A stretch of DNA of 64,000 bases from Sphingomonas echinoides ATCC 14820 (GTDB lineage: Bacteria; Pseudomonadota; Alphaproteobacteria; Sphingomonadales; Sphingomonadaceae), in NCBI RefSeq assembly GCF_000241465.1, contig NZ_JH584235.1, forward strand, positions 3,825,808 through 3,889,807, in the 5' to 3' direction. Within the stretch, counting starts at the first letter, position 1. Each line of letters begins with the position of its first letter. A program made the position numbers and the translations under genes. The notes beneath the pieces were generated by a model. The model was not told the origin of the DNA, did not search any database, and was given only the letters and a program-made list of their open reading frames with translations. This document shows positions 28,301 through 37,701 of this stretch, in pieces.

Positions 28301-28435
28301 TGTCGCCCGCCCCCTGAAGCGATTGTGGCGCTTAAGTGGGGTGAACCGACGCGTCTGACAAGCAGCGGTCTTGACCGTTCGCGCAACGGGCGCGAGAGAC
28401 GGGCGCTACGGATTCGGTTAGATGAGGACGCGTTG

Positions 28436-29710
28436 ATGCCGGTCGAAATCAAAATGCCAGCTCTCTCCCCCACGATGGAGGAAGGCACGCTGGCGAAATG
28501 GCTGGTGAAAGAGGGCGATACGGTCAAATCCGGCGACCTGATGGCCGAAATTGAAACCGACAAGGCCACGATGGAATTCGAGGCGGTCGATGAAGGGGTG
28601 ATCGGCAAAATCCTGGTCGCGGAAGGGACCGACAATGTGAAGGTCGGCACCGTCATCGCGACGTTGATCGCCGAGGGCGAGAGCGCCGATGCGGCCCCCG
28701 CGCCGGTTGCTGCGGCTCCCGTCGCGGCACCTGCGCCGGTGGCGGCCAAAGCGACCCCCGCACCAACCCCTGCCGCCCCTGCGCCAAAGGCCGAGAGCGG
28801 CGATCGCGTGAAGGCGAGCCCGCTTGCGCGCCGGATCGCGACGGAAAAGAGCATCGATCTGGCCACCCTGACGGGTTCGGGCCCCAATGGCCGCATCGTG
28901 AAGGCGGACGTCGATGGCGCGAAGGCCGGTGTCGCACCGGCCCCCAAGCCCGTTGAAGCCGCAGCACCCTCTGCCGCTCCCGTCGCGGTCGCTCCGGCCA
29001 AGCCCGCCGCGATCCCCGAGATTCCGCACACTGCCGAAAAGCTCAGCAACGTGCGCAAGACGATCGCGCGCCGCCTGACCGAATCGAAGCAGACGGTTCC
29101 GCACATTTACCTGACGGTCGATATCCGGCTCGACGCGCTGCTCAAGCTGCGCGGTGAGCTGAACAAGGGCCTTGAAGGCCGCGGCGTAAAGCTGTCGGTC
29201 AACGATCTGCTGATCAAGGCGCTCGCCGCCAGCCTGATCCAGGTGCCCAAGTGCAACGTGATGTTCACGCCCGACCAGCTGATCAGTTTCAGCCGCGCCG
29301 ATATTTCGGTCGCGGTGTCGACGCCGACCGGGCTGATCACGCCGATCATCGCCGGGGCCGACACCAAGGGTGTGGCCGCGATCTCGACCGAGATGAAAGA
29401 TCTCGCCGCCCGCGCGCGCGACAACAAGCTGAAGCCCGAGGAATATCAGGGCGGCACCGCTTCGCTCAGCAACATGGGCATGTACGGGATCAAGCAGTTC
29501 GAGGCGGTGATCAACCCGCCGCAGGGCATGATCATGGCGATCGGCGCGGGCGAAAAGCGTCCTTATATCATCGACGACGCGCTCGGCGTGGCGACGGTGA
29601 TGTCGGCGACCGGCAGCTTCGATCACCGCGCGATCGATGGCGCGGACGGCGCGCAACTGATGCAGGCGTTCAAGACGCTGGTCGAAGCGCCGCTGTCGAT
29701 GCTGGCATAA
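28436..29710 (+). CDS. pdhC: pyruvate dehydrogenase complex E2 (dihydrolipoamide acetyltransferase)
   Basis: The 424-residue E2 has one lipoyl domain (1-78, lipoylated Lys43 in ETDKATM) and an Ala/Pro linker (about 80-118). A peripheral subunit-binding domain (about 121-160, KASPLARRIATEKSIDL) and a catalytic domain ending in SFDHRAIDGADGA (catalytic His and Asp) follow. It transfers acetyl groups to CoA. ATG 28436 has GAGGA at 28424-28428. The E1 genes usually found just upstream are absent; the upstream neighbour is a divergent usp gene. Confidence 0.94.
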   Translation: MPVEIKMPALSPTMEEGTLAKWLVKEGDTVKSGDLMAEIETDKATMEFEAVDEGVIGKILVAEGTDNVKVGTVIATLIAEGESADAAPAPVAAAPVAAPAPVAAKATPAPTPAAPAPKAESGDRVKASPLARRIATEKSIDLATLTGSGPNGRIVKADVDGAKAGVAPAPKPVEAAAPSAAPVAVAPAKPAAIPEIPHTAEKLSNVRKTIARRLTESKQTVPHIYLTVDIRLDALLKLRGELNKGLEGRGVKLSVNDLLIKALAASLIQVPKCNVMFTPDQLISFSRADISVAVSTPTGLITPIIAGADTKGVAAISTEMKDLAARARDNKLKPEEYQGGTASLSNMGMYGIKQFEAVINPPQGMIMAIGAGEKRPYIIDDALGVATVMSATGSFDHRAIDGADGAQLMQAFKTLVEAPLSMLA

Positions 29711-29717
29711 GCCTGTC

Positions 29718-29930
29718 ATGCGGCGCACTCTGATCGAGGTGTTTCACATCGCGGTTGGCGTGTTCGCCACCGCATTTCTGGCGGCGGGGGCCGTTTGGGC
29801 GCTCCCGCATGCGGCCGACACGATCTGGGCGGTCGCTTATGGCGTGATGGTCGTGGTGGTCGCCATGGGCATTCGGCCGCTCCGGGATGCCTGGCGCAGC
29901 GATCATGGTGGTCGGTCCCTCGATGAGTGA
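29718..29930 (+). CDS. small two-helix membrane protein
   Basis: The 70-residue product has two hydrophobic segments (about 8-28 and 36-52) and a charged tail. I do not recognise it. The ATG lies seven bases after pdhC, and its stop overlaps the thioesterase start by eight bases, so it is translated within the E2-E3 cluster. The tight packing supports a real gene despite the size. Confidence 0.55.
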   Translation: MRRTLIEVFHIAVGVFATAFLAAGAVWALPHAADTIWAVAYGVMVVVVAMGIRPLRDAWRSDHGGRSLDE

Positions 29931-30318
29931 CCTGCCGCCTGATAGCGCGCCCGCCATTCGCGCGACCGCGATGGCGTGCGACGCCAACCCTTATGGCAAG
30001 ATCTTCGTCGGCTGGCTGATGGGGCAAATGGCGCTGGCCGCCGGATCGGTGGCCTCGCGGTATTGCGGCGGGCGCGCGCCGGTGGTGGCGGCGGACGGGT
30101 TCAGCTTCACCGCGCCCGTGGAAATTGGCGATGAAGTGAGCTTCCATGCCGAGATCGTCGGCACGGGCCGCACTTCGATGAATGTCGCCGTACAGGTCTG
30201 GCGGCGCGACCGGCACGGCGAGGGCACCTCGCAAGCCGCCGCCGGGCGCTTTACATTGGTTTCGATGGGAGAGGACGATCGTCCGCTCCCGCTACAAAAA
30301 GGATCCTCCCTTGGCTGA
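29923..30318 (+). CDS. hotdog-fold acyl-CoA thioesterase
   Basis: The 131-residue protein resembles YciA-type thioesterases: DANPYGKIFVGWLMGQMALAA (about 18-38) holds the hotdog catalytic helix region, and DGFSFTAPVEIGDEV follows. It should hydrolyse acyl-CoA, with chain length unknown. The ATG at 29923 overlaps the previous stop, and its own stop overlaps the TTG start of lpdA by eight bases. Confidence 0.82.
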   Translation: MSDLPPDSAPAIRATAMACDANPYGKIFVGWLMGQMALAAGSVASRYCGGRAPVVAADGFSFTAPVEIGDEVSFHAEIVGTGRTSMNVAVQVWRRDRHGEGTSQAAAGRFTLVSMGEDDRPLPLQKGSSLG

Positions 30319-31705
30319 TACGTTCGATCTCGTCATCCTCGGCTCCGGCCCCGGCGGTTATGTCGCCGCGATCCGCGCGGCGCAGCTTGGGCTGAAGACC
30401 GCCATTGTCGAGCGCGAGCGGCTGGGCGGCATTTGCCTCAACTGGGGCTGCATCCCGACCAAGGCGTTGCTGCGCACCTCGGAAATCTATCATTACATGC
30501 AGCACGCCGAATCCTATGGCCTGAAGGCCGAGAATGTCGGTTTCGATCTGCCCAAGATCGTCGAGCGCAGCCGCAAGGTGGCCGGCCAGCTCAATGCCGG
30601 CGTCAAGGGCCTGATGAAGAAGAACAAGGTCACGGTGTACGAAGGCGTCGGCGCGCTGACCGGCAAGGGTAAGCTCAGCGTCAAGCAGGGCGACAAGACC
30701 TCCGAGCTCGAAGCCAAGCACATCATCATCGCCACCGGCGCACGCGCGCGCGATCTGCCCTTCGCCAAGGCGGATGGGGAACGCATCTGGACCTATCGCC
30801 ACGCGATGGTGCCGACCGAAATGCCGACCAAGCTGCTGGTCATCGGCTCGGGCGCGATTGGGGTGGAGTTCGCCAGCTTCTACAATGACATGGGCGCGGA
30901 TGTTACGATCGTCGAGATGCTCCCGCGCATCCTGCCGGTGGAAGACGAAGAAGTCTCCGCTTTCATGGACAAGGCGCTGACCAAGCAGGGAATCAAGCTG
31001 CTGACCGGTACAGGTCTGGAGGGGCTGACCACCTCGGCCAAGGGCGTTACCGCCAAGATCAAGGGCAAGGACGGCACGGTGACCTCGGAAGAGTTCAGCC
31101 ATGTCATCGTCGCGATCGGCATCGTGCCCAATACCGAGAATATCGGGCTGGAAGCGCTGGGGATCGAGACCGATCGCGGGCACATCAAGGTCGATGGCTA
31201 TGCGCGCACCAATGTCGAGGGGATCTATGCGATCGGCGACGTGACCGGTGCGCCGTGGCTTGCGCACAAGGCCAGCCATGAGGGCATCGTCTGTGTGGAG
31301 GCGCTGGCGGGGCTGAAGCCGCATCCGTTCGAGAAGTGGAACATCCCCGGCTGCACCTATTCGCGCCCGCAAGTCGCGAGCGTGGGGCTGACCGAGGCCA
31401 AGGCCAAGGAAGCCGGGCACGAGCTGAAGGTCGGAAAATTCCCCTTCATCGGCAATGGAAAGGCGATTGCGCTCGGCGAGGCCGAGGGTTTCGTCAAGAC
31501 GGTGTTCGACGCCAAGACCGGTGAATTGCTGGGCGCGCACATGGTCGGCGCGGAAGTGACCGAACTGATCCAGGGCTATGTCATCGCGCGCCAGTTGGAA
31601 ACGACCGAGGCCGAGCTGATGGAGACGGTGTTCGCCCACCCGACGCTCAGCGAGATGATGCACGAAAGCGTGCTCGGCGCGTACGGCCGCGCGATCCACA
31701 TCTGA
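30311..31705 (+). CDS. lpdA: dihydrolipoyl dehydrogenase (E3)
   Basis: The 464-residue flavoenzyme has an FAD Gly-rich motif (LGSGPGGYVAA), redox-active Cys42 and Cys47 in GGICLNWGC, an NAD motif (VIGSGAIGVEFA), and the C-terminal HAHPT-like base (FAHPTLSEMMHE). It reoxidises dihydrolipoyl groups of E2, making NADH. The start is TTG at 30311 with AAGGA (30299-30303) seven bases upstream, overlapping the thioesterase stop. Confidence 0.95.
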   Translation: MADTFDLVILGSGPGGYVAAIRAAQLGLKTAIVERERLGGICLNWGCIPTKALLRTSEIYHYMQHAESYGLKAENVGFDLPKIVERSRKVAGQLNAGVKGLMKKNKVTVYEGVGALTGKGKLSVKQGDKTSELEAKHIIIATGARARDLPFAKADGERIWTYRHAMVPTEMPTKLLVIGSGAIGVEFASFYNDMGADVTIVEMLPRILPVEDEEVSAFMDKALTKQGIKLLTGTGLEGLTTSAKGVTAKIKGKDGTVTSEEFSHVIVAIGIVPNTENIGLEALGIETDRGHIKVDGYARTNVEGIYAIGDVTGAPWLAHKASHEGIVCVEALAGLKPHPFEKWNIPGCTYSRPQVASVGLTEAKAKEAGHELKVGKFPFIGNGKAIALGEAEGFVKTVFDAKTGELLGAHMVGAEVTELIQGYVIARQLETTEAELMETVFAHPTLSEMMHESVLGAYGRAIHI

Positions 31706-31745
31706 TGGGGGCTCGCACGCTCGTAGCGGGACGTCCGCGACCGAT

Positions 31746-33161
31746 ATGACGACCCAGCCGCCCCGCATCTGGACGGTTGCCGGGGTGACGCTGCTGTTGC
31801 TGGTGGGGTCGCTGGCGCTGTTCTGGCCGGGCATCGCGATGTACGATAGCGTCGGCCAGTTCGCCCAGGCGCTGACCGGTGCGTATGAAGACTGGCATCC
31901 ACCCGCAATGGCGCGGATGTGGAACGCGCTGCACGCGGCCATTGGCGGCACCAGCGAGCCGATGTTCGCCTTGCAGATGGCGCTATATTGGGCCGGGTTC
32001 GGCCTGATCGCGGCAGCGCTCGCGCGGCTGGGGCGGCGGCGTGCGGCGGCGGCGTTGCTGACAATCGGCGCGCTGCCTTTGTTCCTTGGCTGGCAGGCGG
32101 CGGTGCTCAAGGATACACAAATGCTGGGCGCGGTGCTCGCGGCGTCCGGTGGGATTGCGTGGTGGCGGCTCAAAGGCGCGCGCGTGCCCGTCTGGGCGCT
32201 CATCATTGTGGCGGCGTTGCTGGCTTATGCCACGCTGGTGCGCGCGAACGCGGTGTTCGCGACCGTCCCGCTGGCGGTGATGCTGTTCGGGACAGGGCGC
32301 TGGTGGACGCAGCTTGCGCTCGGCCTGGCGGGGGTGGCGGCGGTGTTGATGGTGGCACCGCTGCTCAATCACGGGCCCTTGGGCGCGGTGTCGAGCGGTG
32401 TCGAGCGGACCGAGGCGCTCTACGATCTTGCCGGGATAGCGGCCCGTGCGCCCGATGCGGCGGTTGGCTTTACCCCGCTTGAGGCGCGGGCGTTGGTGGC
32501 GGGGCATTGCGTCAAACCGTATTTCTGGGATCCGCTGGGCGAGGAAACCCGCTGCGCGCCGATCGTGGCGCGCCTGCAACGGCTGCCTGCGGGTGATCTC
32601 TACCGGATGCTGGTCGCAGCGATCGTGCGAAACCCGTTGGCCTATGCGGCGCATCGGCTGGCGCATTTCAATTCGACCGAACGCTGGCTGGTGCCGGCCG
32701 GCTGGCCGGGTGCTGCTCCACCGGCGCGGAGCGAGCCCAACAGCCTTGGCCTGGGCAACCCCGGCGCAGCGGCGCGCGGGTGGCAGGTGGCTGCCAAGTG
32801 GATGGCGGAAACGCCGCTCGGATGGCCGTTTGCGTGGCTGACGGTCGCGATCGTGGGTTTGGCGGCGGCGGTGCCGCGCGCAAGCGCTCCGCCGCGTGAC
32901 CTGGCGCTGGCGCTGCTGGTTTCGGCGATCACGCTGGAGCTGAGCTTCGGCGTGCTGAGCATTGCCTCGGACTTGCGCTATCATTTGTGGCCGATGGTCG
33001 CGACGACGCTGGCGACGGTGCTGTTGTGGGGGGACTGGCGGCAGAGCAAGCGCGCGGTGCGGATCGGCGGGCTGGCCCTTGCCGTGGTGCTGCTCGCTGG
33101 AACCGTGGCGCGGCTGACGTTGCCGACTCCGCCGACCAGCTATCGTGATTTGCTGCGGTAG
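31746..33161 (+). CDS. polytopic membrane protein, possible GT-C glycosyltransferase
   Basis: The 471-residue protein has about ten to twelve hydrophobic segments and an early loop (AMYDSVGQFAQALTGAYEDWHPPA, around 32-55). The Asp and D-W-H in this loop recall the first periplasmic loop of GT-C enzymes such as ArnT and oligosaccharide transferases. No conserved family is certain. It follows lpdA by 40 bases and faces the bactofilin gene. Lipid- or sugar-linked glycosylation is a hypothesis only. Confidence 0.6.
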   Translation: MTTQPPRIWTVAGVTLLLLVGSLALFWPGIAMYDSVGQFAQALTGAYEDWHPPAMARMWNALHAAIGGTSEPMFALQMALYWAGFGLIAAALARLGRRRAAAALLTIGALPLFLGWQAAVLKDTQMLGAVLAASGGIAWWRLKGARVPVWALIIVAALLAYATLVRANAVFATVPLAVMLFGTGRWWTQLALGLAGVAAVLMVAPLLNHGPLGAVSSGVERTEALYDLAGIAARAPDAAVGFTPLEARALVAGHCVKPYFWDPLGEETRCAPIVARLQRLPAGDLYRMLVAAIVRNPLAYAAHRLAHFNSTERWLVPAGWPGAAPPARSEPNSLGLGNPGAAARGWQVAAKWMAETPLGWPFAWLTVAIVGLAAAVPRASAPPRDLALALLVSAITLELSFGVLSIASDLRYHLWPMVATTLATVLLWGDWRQSKRAVRIGGLALAVVLLAGTVARLTLPTPPTSYRDLLR

Positions 33162-33189
33162 GAAATGCGGCGATTGAGGACTGTGCCGA

Positions 33190-33226
33190 CCCAAGCACGC
33201 AAACCCGATGGGTCGCAATGCTTGGG
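33190..33226. terminator. nested bidirectional hairpin between convergent genes
   Basis: The outer arms CCCAAGCA (33190-33197)/TGCTTGGG (33219-33226) enclose an inner ACCC/GGGT stem (33203-33206/33210-33213), flanked on both sides by CGCAA. It separates the convergent membrane-protein and bactofilin genes and fits a bidirectional terminator. No T-run is obvious. Confidence 0.55.
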
Positions 33227-33240
33227 CCGGCGGGAGCCGA

Positions 33241-33741
33241 TCAGGCGGCGGTCGGTGCCGTCGTAAATTGCACCACATCGTCGTCGCGTTTCGCGGTGAC
33301 GGGTGGGGTGCGGTCGAAGGCGCGCGTGCCGGAGTCGGCGGCGATATGCTTCAGACGCCCATCAATCGAGGCACCGGTTTCGATCGCGATCGATTCATAT
33401 TCGACATCGCCGATAATGCGGGCGGCGCGTTCGATGGTCAATTGACGGACCGACACCGACCCTTCGATCGCACCGGCAAGCCGCGCGATTTCGGCGGTCA
33501 CTGCGCCGTTGATGCGGCTGTCATTGCCCTGGACGAGGTTGGCGCAGTGGACATCGCCATCGACGCGACCGTCGATATGCAAGTCGGCAGTCGCCGCGAT
33601 ATTGCCGGTAATCACCATGTCGGGGCCAATGACCGAAAACATGCCACGCTTGCCATTGGCGCTTTGCGGCATCGGCGGTGCCGGGGGAAGCCCCGGTCCT
33701 GCATCCCGGTCACCGCGCGAACTGCTCGTGAAAATCGCCAT
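33241..33741 (-). CDS. bactofilin (polymer-forming cytoskeletal protein)
   Basis: The 166-residue protein has a flexible Pro-rich N-terminus (about 1-40). A right-handed beta-helix follows with repeated GxVxGDV-type turns: DLHIDGRVDGDV, SRINGAVTAEI, GAIEGSVSV, ARIIGDVEYES. It also has a charged tail. Bactofilins polymerise without nucleotides and position envelope enzymes. The neighbours encode polytopic membrane proteins that might be organised by it, which is inference. Confidence 0.9.
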   Translation of the reverse strand: MAIFTSSSRGDRDAGPGLPPAPPMPQSANGKRGMFSVIGPDMVITGNIAATADLHIDGRVDGDVHCANLVQGNDSRINGAVTAEIARLAGAIEGSVSVRQLTIERAARIIGDVEYESIAIETGASIDGRLKHIAADSGTRAFDRTPPVTAKRDDDVVQFTTAPTAA

Positions 33742-33806
33742 CTACCCCACCCTCACAACACCCCGAATCTGGGGTTTTGGTAGCATAGCGTGCAGAAATT
33801 ACAGAA

Positions 33807-34862
33807 CTAAGTTCTCGCTGGCGGGCGTGCCATAAGGGGATTGTCGTTGGCTGCGGGCTGCAGCACCGCGCGGGCGAGCGATAGCGTTGCCGATAGCAGC
33901 GCGACCGCGCCAAACATGGCAAAGCCGGGAAGGTCCAGCCGATCGCCAATCAGGCCTAAAGCCGACCCGGCTTGCAGCAGGATGGCGACTCGCCAGCTTG
34001 CGCGGTCATGACGGGCGAGGGCGAGGATTAGCGCCAGCAGGTCGGCCAGCAGGAAGCAATCGGCCTGCTGATACGGCAGGAGCCCGCCCATGATCAGCGC
34101 GGCGAGCAAGGCCGCCGCGATCAGCGACCGACCGTTCAGGTGCTGCGCGGAGAAGCGAGCGATATAGGCAGCGCTGACACCGATGGTCGCCGTAACGGCG
34201 AGGCCCGACAGCGACAGCGCGCCCAGCGGGAGCGCTTGCACGATCGCCCAGATATTGGGGGCGTTGGCGGAAAGCGGCGGAAGGCCGTCGGCCCGACCCG
34301 CAAACACGCTTTCCCAGCCGGGCATCGGCCATCCGATCGCGAACAGTACTGCCAGCGTTGCGAGGCTGATCAGTGGCGCGACGGCCCAACGGTGCACCGG
34401 GACGTGGCGGTTGATCAGCAACGCCAGGAGGAGCGGCGCGACTAACATCGCGTGCGGATCGAAAGCCAGCGCCGCTCCCCACCACAGGAGCATGTGCATA
34501 TGGCGGCGATCGAGCGCGGCTGCGAGCGCCATCAGGCACGCCGCGATCCAGAAGGCGTCGCTCAGCCCGTTCAGGCCCGGCTGGAGCAGGAGGGAGGGCG
34601 CGATCGCGAAAAGCGCGGCGCTCCGTTCGGGTGCCGCCACGCCCAGCCGCCGCAAGATCGCCAATGCGGCAAGCGACACGACCGCGATGCCGAGCAGCGC
34701 GCAGAATGCGCCAAGGGCCAAGTTCGCCGACACGCGCGAGAAGCGTGCAAGCGCGGCGACAGGATCGAGCGTCAAGAGCATAGGCCCAAACGCCAGCACC
34801 GCCGCAATCAGCAGCGACAGGGCCATTGGCGGCAGGCCCCGCCGGTGCGGGCGCGCAGGCAT
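33807..34862 (-). CDS. polytopic membrane protein of unknown function
   Basis: The 351-residue protein has around nine hydrophobic segments. A loop (WESVFAGRADGLPPLSANAPNIWAIVQALP, about 206-235) suggests GT-C-like or mannosyltransferase-like architecture, but I recognise no family. ATG 34862 is chosen; the longer frame to 34985 would add an Arg-rich non-membrane extension. It is upstream of, and codirectional with, bactofilin, with a gap of 65 bases. Confidence 0.55.
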   Translation of the reverse strand: MPARPHRRGLPPMALSLLIAAVLAFGPMLLTLDPVAALARFSRVSANLALGAFCALLGIAVVSLAALAILRRLGVAAPERSAALFAIAPSLLLQPGLNGLSDAFWIAACLMALAAALDRRHMHMLLWWGAALAFDPHAMLVAPLLLALLINRHVPVHRWAVAPLISLATLAVLFAIGWPMPGWESVFAGRADGLPPLSANAPNIWAIVQALPLGALSLSGLAVTATIGVSAAYIARFSAQHLNGRSLIAAALLAALIMGGLLPYQQADCFLLADLLALILALARHDRASWRVAILLQAGSALGLIGDRLDLPGFAMFGAVALLSATLSLARAVLQPAANDNPLMARPPART

Positions 34863-35126
34863 CGTGACGAAGGCGGCATTCACCCGTTCGTCATGCCAAG
34901 GCCGAGCTAAGGCCGCGTTAAGGGCGCGCCCGTTGCGTGCGCAGCGCCAACGCCCCTTGCCCAAGCGCGCGGCGAGGTTCACCATCCGCGTCGCGACGCA
35001 GGACGACGTCGGCAGGAGAGGACAGATGCTGTGGTCAAGCGGCGCGCAGCGCCACTCTTCGCCGCCTCATGCGTTGACGCGATCGGCCGTTACGAAAACG
35101 GCGTGGCAGCAGAAGGAAACGAGCGC

Positions 35127-35459
35127 ATGACGGATACAGCGAGCGACGCTTTCAAGGAAACCATCACCGATCCGGCTCAAAAAGCCGCGGAGTCGATCCG
35201 CGAAGCCAGCACCAAGATCGCGGAGAACAGCGCCAGTGTCGGTCTTAAACTGCTCGACCAGGCCGAGACCAACACGCGTGAGGCCTTCGCGGCCATGCGC
35301 GCCGCCGCCTCGGCAAAGGATTTGTCGGAAGTGATGAAAATCCAGGGCGAGTTCCTGCGCGAACAGGGCAGCCGCAGCATGACCCAGGCGCGCGAGATTG
35401 GGGAAGTGATCCTGCAATTCGGCCGCGACGCGGTCGGCGCGGTGCGCGGCGACGCGTGA
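35127..35459 (+). CDS. phasin-family protein
   Basis: The 110-residue product is helical and amphipathic (AAESIREASTKIAENSASVGLKLLDQAETNTREAF), matching the phasin_2 type. These proteins coat polyhydroxyalkanoate granules or act as small regulators of storage. ATG 35127 has AAGGA nine bases upstream. No pha synthase genes are nearby. It ends before a strong hairpin and is convergent with the GNAT gene. Confidence 0.8.
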   Translation: MTDTASDAFKETITDPAQKAAESIREASTKIAENSASVGLKLLDQAETNTREAFAAMRAAASAKDLSEVMKIQGEFLREQGSRSMTQAREIGEVILQFGRDAVGAVRGDA

Positions 35460-35465
35460 TCGGGC

Positions 35466-35492
35466 CAAGGGCGCTCGGGTCGAGCGCCCTTG
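35466..35492. terminator. perfect 11-bp hairpin between phasin and GNAT genes
   Basis: Arms 35466-35476 and 35482-35492 (CAAGGGCGCTC / GAGCGCCCTTG) pair perfectly around a 5-base loop. The hairpin lies seven bases after the phasin stop and 24 before the convergent acetyltransferase stop. It probably serves both. Confidence 0.7.
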
Positions 35493-35516
35493 CTCCCCTG
35501 CCGTCGTGGCGCGCGG

Positions 35517-36062
35517 TCAGGCAGCCGTCTCGCTCGATTCGGCCGAGCGCGGTTTCGCCGTGGCGGGCATGTCGTGGCTGAGGATGGTCAGGTCATAGGC
35601 CACTCCCGCGCGATCGCGCACCTGGCCCTTGAGCAACGCCTCGGCGCGGAAGCCAAGGCTTTCGAACAGCATAACCGATCCGATTTGGTCGGGGGTCATC
35701 TGCGCGGTCAATTTGGTAAGGCCCCGCTCCATCGCGATTGCGTAAATGCCCTCCAGCAAATCTCGGCCCAGCCCGGCCCCGCGCTTTTCGGGGGAGACGA
35801 GCAAGCGCACTTCGCCGACATGGCCGCTCCAGCCCAACGGATCGCGCACCAAGGCGGCCGCACCAACGAGTTTCCCATGATCATCCTCGGCGATCAGGCT
35901 GTCGATCGCGCCCTCGCCAATCGCCTCGACCCAGGCGGCGATCACGCGCGGATGCCGCAAATCGCGCCCGAGGAACAACAGATCATGCTCGGGCAAGCGT
36001 TCGGCAAACGCCCGCATCGCCGTTTCGTCTTTTGCCGCGAACCGGCGAATGTGATGGCCCAT
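35517..36062 (-). CDS. GNAT-family N-acetyltransferase
   Basis: The 181-residue protein has the acetyl-CoA-binding region VGEVRLLVSPEKRGAGLGRDLLEG (about 81-104), with the R/Q-x-x-G-x-G/A signature, and the helix LFESLGFRAE. It transfers acetyl from acetyl-CoA to an amine; the substrate is unknown. It is a single gene, convergent with the phasin. Confidence 0.87.
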   Translation of the reverse strand: MGHHIRRFAAKDETAMRAFAERLPEHDLLFLGRDLRHPRVIAAWVEAIGEGAIDSLIAEDDHGKLVGAAALVRDPLGWSGHVGEVRLLVSPEKRGAGLGRDLLEGIYAIAMERGLTKLTAQMTPDQIGSVMLFESLGFRAEALLKGQVRDRAGVAYDLTILSHDMPATAKPRSAESSETAA

Positions 36063-36219
36063 GCTGATCGTTTCCCCAAAACACCACGCTCGAGCTTGGC
36101 TTATGCCACCCGATCGACCGCCCCGGCACGGAGGCTGGCATGCCTGCCTGCGATTGTCACCTCTTGGTGCCGCAAAATACGGGCCGGCACCGCACTGTGA
36201 TGCTTCGAGGGGGGCGCGC

Positions 36220-37701
36220 TTAGCGTTGCGGCGCGAGCGGTTGCGGTCCTGCGGGCGTCACATCCAAGGCAGCATCCCCGCCCAGCGCCCGGTACAGCGT
36301 CACCCGGTTGGTGGCACCGGTCAGCCGCGTCGTCACCAGCGAGCGCTGCGCCGAATAAAACGACCGTTGCGCATCGAGGCTTTGCAGGAAGGTGTTGATG
36401 CCGCCGCGATAGCGCGCGTCGGACAGACGGTAATTGTCCCCTGCGGATTTGGTCAGCGCCTCTTGCGCCGCCAATTGGTTGCCGATCGTGCCGTGTCGGG
36501 CCAGCGCATTGGCGACTTCCGAAAACGCCGTCTGGATCGATTTTTCATAGCTGGCGAGCGCGGAATCGCGTTGCGCCTGCGATTGCGCGACACCCGCGCG
36601 ACCGGCACCGGCGCGGAAGATCGGATAGCTTACGCTCGGCGCAACCGAGTAATTGAAGGCCCCGCCGGTAAACAGGTTGCTGAGCGAGGTACTGGCAAGC
36701 CCAGCCAGCGCGGTGAGCGAAATGCGCGGGAACAGTGCGGCGCGGGCCGCACCGATCTGCGCATTGGCGGCGCGCAGCGTATATTCCGCCTGCACCACGT
36801 CGGGGCGACGCAGCAGGATGCCGGAATCGAGCCCTGCGGGCAGTTCGGCGATCGTCGGTGCGGCTTCCTCGATTGAGCTTGCCAGCAAGGTCGGGTCGAC
36901 CGGGGCACCAACCAGCAATTGCAAGGCGTTGATGTCCTGCGCAACGGCGGTCGTCTGCGTCGCGAGATCGGACAAGGCGGTCTGCTGCACGATCTGCGCC
37001 TGGTCGAGATCCGTGCGCGGCGCGATCCCGCCATCGAGCCGCGCTTTGGTGAGCGTGACGCTGCGCTGCGCGCTGGCCGCAGTATCGCGCGCGATCTTGA
37101 GCAGGCTCTGGTCCGAGGCGTAGTTCAGCCAGGCGGAGGCGATGTCACCCACGAGGGTCAGCCGGGTGGCGCGCGCGGCGGCCTCGGTCGCGAAATAGCT
37201 GTTCTGCGCGGCGGTGGTCAGCGAGCGGACACGGCCGAACAGATCGATTTCGAACGCCGTAAGGCCAAGGCTGGCCGAATAGGTGTCACGAACCCCCGAC
37301 CCGCTCGTCGTTGTGCCGCCACTGGTCGATCCGCCAGTACTGCCCGACGAGACGCCACTGGTGCCGTTGTCGCGGTGGCTGAAGCTCAGCCCCCCATCGA
37401 CTTCGGGCAACAACGCTGCGCGCTGAATGCCATATTGCGCCCGCGCGGTGGCGATGTTGGCGGCGGCAATCCGCAAATCGCGATTGTTGACCAGCGCTTG
37501 CTCGACAAGTCTCTGCAGGCGCGGATCGCGGAAAATGTCGCGATAGCTGACGCTGGGCAGCGTGATTTCGCTCTGCTTGAGATAGGCATCGCCGACGGGC
37601 CAGCTCGGCGGCACGGGCAACTCTGGCCGCACATATTTCGGGGCCATCGAGCACGCGGCGAGCGACGCCAGGGCTGCTAGCGAGACGGTTTTGCGGATCA
37701 T
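36220..37701 (-). CDS. NodT-family outer membrane efflux lipoprotein (RND-2)
   Basis: The 493-residue protein has a lipobox (SLAACSMAPKY, Cys17), two OEP repeats and a Ser/Thr/Gly-rich loop (near residues 119-137). It is the third gene of the RND-2 unit and would be its outer membrane duct. Its start overlaps the pump stop by four bases. Confidence 0.92.
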   Translation of the reverse strand: MIRKTVSLAALASLAACSMAPKYVRPELPVPPSWPVGDAYLKQSEITLPSVSYRDIFRDPRLQRLVEQALVNNRDLRIAAANIATARAQYGIQRAALLPEVDGGLSFSHRDNGTSGVSSGSTGGSTSGGTTTSGSGVRDTYSASLGLTAFEIDLFGRVRSLTTAAQNSYFATEAAARATRLTLVGDIASAWLNYASDQSLLKIARDTAASAQRSVTLTKARLDGGIAPRTDLDQAQIVQQTALSDLATQTTAVAQDINALQLLVGAPVDPTLLASSIEEAAPTIAELPAGLDSGILLRRPDVVQAEYTLRAANAQIGAARAALFPRISLTALAGLASTSLSNLFTGGAFNYSVAPSVSYPIFRAGAGRAGVAQSQAQRDSALASYEKSIQTAFSEVANALARHGTIGNQLAAQEALTKSAGDNYRLSDARYRGGINTFLQSLDAQRSFYSAQRSLVTTRLTGATNRVTLYRALGGDAALDVTPAGPQPLAPQR

